Origin: Bugula neritina
Lineage: Eukaryota > Bryozoa > Gymnolaemata > Cheilostomatida > Bugulidae
Assembly (NCBI GenBank): GCA_964035545.1
Contig: OZ037766.1
Location: 21,283,767-21,347,766 of the forward strand
DNA length: 64,000 nucleotides
Reading direction: 5' to 3'
Shown: positions 1 through 64,000 of the stretch, one piece after another
Position numbering within the stretch: position 1 is the first letter of the stretch
Layout of the letters: each line of letters begins with the position of its first letter
Notes under the pieces: model-generated
The model's database searches: none
Told to the model about the DNA's origin: nothing
The model's input: only the letters and a program-made list of their open reading frames with translations
Position numbers and translations under genes: made by a program

Positions 1-189
1 TTGGAGAAGTAACTTTTCTGATAGCTTAAACATGAACTATCTTTTGCAATATGGTATTTATGGCATTTAAAAACAGGCAAGCACAAAAACAGGCACTTTT
101 TATGATAGGAATAAAAAATAACCCTCCTACTTTTTTATTCTTGTTAAAAATTGCATATTGTAAAGTTTTTACAAAGAGCTAAAAATTCT

Positions 190-330
190 GTACGAGGCAG
201 GTAAGCAGTATGATCAAATGACTCTCCTGTTCTTACCGATGGTCTTGCAGGGATCAAACCTGAATCCTATCACATACTATATTATAAGAAATCTCTCTAT
301 TGCTAGACTGCAGCCTGCTAATGTGTACTC
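190..330 (-). repeat. tRNA-derived SINE-like fragment
   Basis: On the minus strand a B-box-like GGTTTGATCCC is followed by a tail resembling the one at 54.1 kb (..GTCATTTGATCAT.. against GTCATAATTGCTC). No full cloverleaf was seen. Confidence 0.35.
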
Positions 331-1388
331 CTTTATGTTTAGTTTTATTTCTTTTATCTTTTTTAGATCAAAGCAATCAAAAAGCATCATTTAATAATAT
401 ACTAAAGTTATACTTCACTTAATTTTTCCACGGATAATGCTATAAACATGCTTGCTTTTATCTCAATTATTCATGAATATTATACTTTGTTCAATTGCTT
501 TATAATTGCTTTTCAATAGCTTCATCTGTTTTGTATAAATATATATTGTGCTGCAAAATATTTTAGCAAACTGTTCAAAATGAAAAGTGCTGCGTGTTTA
601 AATTAGTAGACATACAATCACTAAACAACAGTGCTAAGGTAATTACACATCAATGTGCCTAGGTGCTAGATGCATAATGTTGAAGACTGTGTATTTGAAC
701 ATGATCTCCTAGTCTGGCCAGTATTTTGATTGATCGTGATGGTGTGTGCTATGATACTTTGTTCTATGCTAATGTGGGGACAAGCATGCCTGCCCAGTAT
801 TTACATATCTACGTAATATGCATGTATGTTATATGTATTATATGTGATAAATCTGTATGCTATATTGCTATGACTGTTGCTTATCTAACATAAGATCTAA
901 GCTTCCATTTTAGTTGGCTGTTGACTAACATTTCATCATTTCTCTCTTAACTGAATGTTCAACATATAAAGATTGCATACAGCCTATAGCTTCCAGAGAA
1001 TTGTGAAAACAGAGCAGAAAATTGTCTCTGCATGAATTTAATTTTGCTATTCAATACTATATTAATTGCACAAACGTTATAATGCAACTATATTATATGG
1101 AAACATAATTCAAAAAATATATTTATAAAAATTTTTTATATGTGCTTAAGAATATATTTATGATTAAATAATGTCTAGAGTGTTTTTGAGAAAGTTTAAC
1201 TTTGCCAAGTATATGAGTAATAGGGTACATCATACTCAAATTATTGAACTCTCTACATGGCTTACACTGTCATAGCCTTTTAATAATTAAAGGCTTCAAA
1301 CTAGCTCCTTCATACAAGATCAGAATATAGAATTTCTTTCTTATATACATGATTGTAGTTTCAGTGATGTGTTTTACAACTCCAAATC

Positions 1389-63167
<61,779 letters not shown>

Positions 63168-64000
63168 GGGTGTCAATGCTTTTACTCCTTTATGCCATCT
63201 GCACAGCAGGCTTCTAAAGTATAACTATAAGAAATGAAGGTGTAAGCATAGTAAATTTGATATGACCTTATGTCAAAAATTCTCATGCCCAACTACAATC
63301 ATTATCAACAATAAAACCAAAAAATATACTTTTACCAGCCTATTGGTTGCATTAGCAACTTTGACAACACTATCTGAAGGTTGATGTTCATTAAGGGTTT
63401 CAAGATTATTCTGATTAACATTCAAAACTACAGCATAAAACAAACTGAACCTATAACACTCTAGTTCTTACTACGCCTTATAAATATATTATACTTATTT
63501 AGGAAAACTAAAAACATATTATTTATAGCATTAGTTAACTTCAGATGACGTACACATAGAACACCATTCCTCTTCTATAGTGAAAATTCATTTTTTAAAG
63601 CAAATATCATATTCATGCTGGGCAGCTTTTTATTCTAATGATAAAAAGTTGTTAGATGGTAAAAAAAACTTCAATTTGCCAAAAATAGTTTTTAACAAAA
63701 TTGAATGCTAGATTTTTCACCAAGAATGATCAATGAAATTTAAGATGGTCACAAGAAACGGGTTACATTTATGCCCTTACCTTCTTTTAATCACTGTTTT
63801 GCTGTTGTCAGTTAAAAATGGAACCAACTATTCATCATATATAAACTATATTATAATTGCTAGTATGCAATAAATAACAAGAATAACAAACTAGAATAAA
63901 ATTACCACTTTGTGGTAATTCCACTACTTCTAGTATTTCTAGCTGACAAAAATAAAAGATTTAAATACAGAAAGTTACTTGTTTCAGTCACCGATACTAA

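Overview
The window is animal (metazoan) nuclear DNA: AT-rich, short protein exons with GT-AG borders, long introns, microsatellites and transposon debris. No species can be named from the sequence. The gene content fits a marine invertebrate, possibly a spiralian, but that is inference.

The frame of the window is one very long minus-strand semaphorin gene, read from about 63.2 kb down to about 1.4 kb. Twenty-six exons were placed by splice sites and reading phase: a signal peptide, a divergent and enlarged sema propeller, a PSI domain, an Ig domain and a short C-terminal tail with no membrane helix. This is the layout of a secreted guidance cue. Fifteen 5' exons lie at 51.7-63.2 kb, isolated exons lie near 24.7 and 20.5 kb, and the PSI/Ig end lies at 1.4-6.5 kb. 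One junction near 24.6 kb is unresolved.

The giant intron between 51.7 and 24.7 kb holds the most interesting locus: two apparently intact, multi-exon genes lying tail to tail. On the minus strand (34.6-42.0 kb) a 17-exon gene encodes a 753-residue KDZ-family (Kyakuja/Dileera/Zisupton) transposase with its DDE-type acidic residues present. On the plus strand (29.1-33.9 kb) an 8-exon gene encodes a 351-residue protein with two zinc ribbons, a Ser/Thr/Pro repeat linker and a C-terminal chromodomain. The 3' ends are about 670 bp apart. The pair may be a transposon carrying its own chromatin reader, or a domesticated derivative. I could not find terminal inverted repeats by eye.

The intron between 20.4 and 6.5 kb is a graveyard: a decayed zinc-finger/type-B-polymerase-like element (9.4-10.8 kb), a gag-plus-envelope-like LTR remnant (12.2-15.0 kb) and a decayed Gypsy gag-pol remnant with a polypurine tract and a probable 3' LTR (15.8-19.5 kb). 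Two solo LTRs of one family (44.1 and 55.9 kb), tRNA-derived SINE-like pieces, foldback and MITE-like elements, a hAT-type terminus, hairpins and several simple-sequence tracts complete the window.
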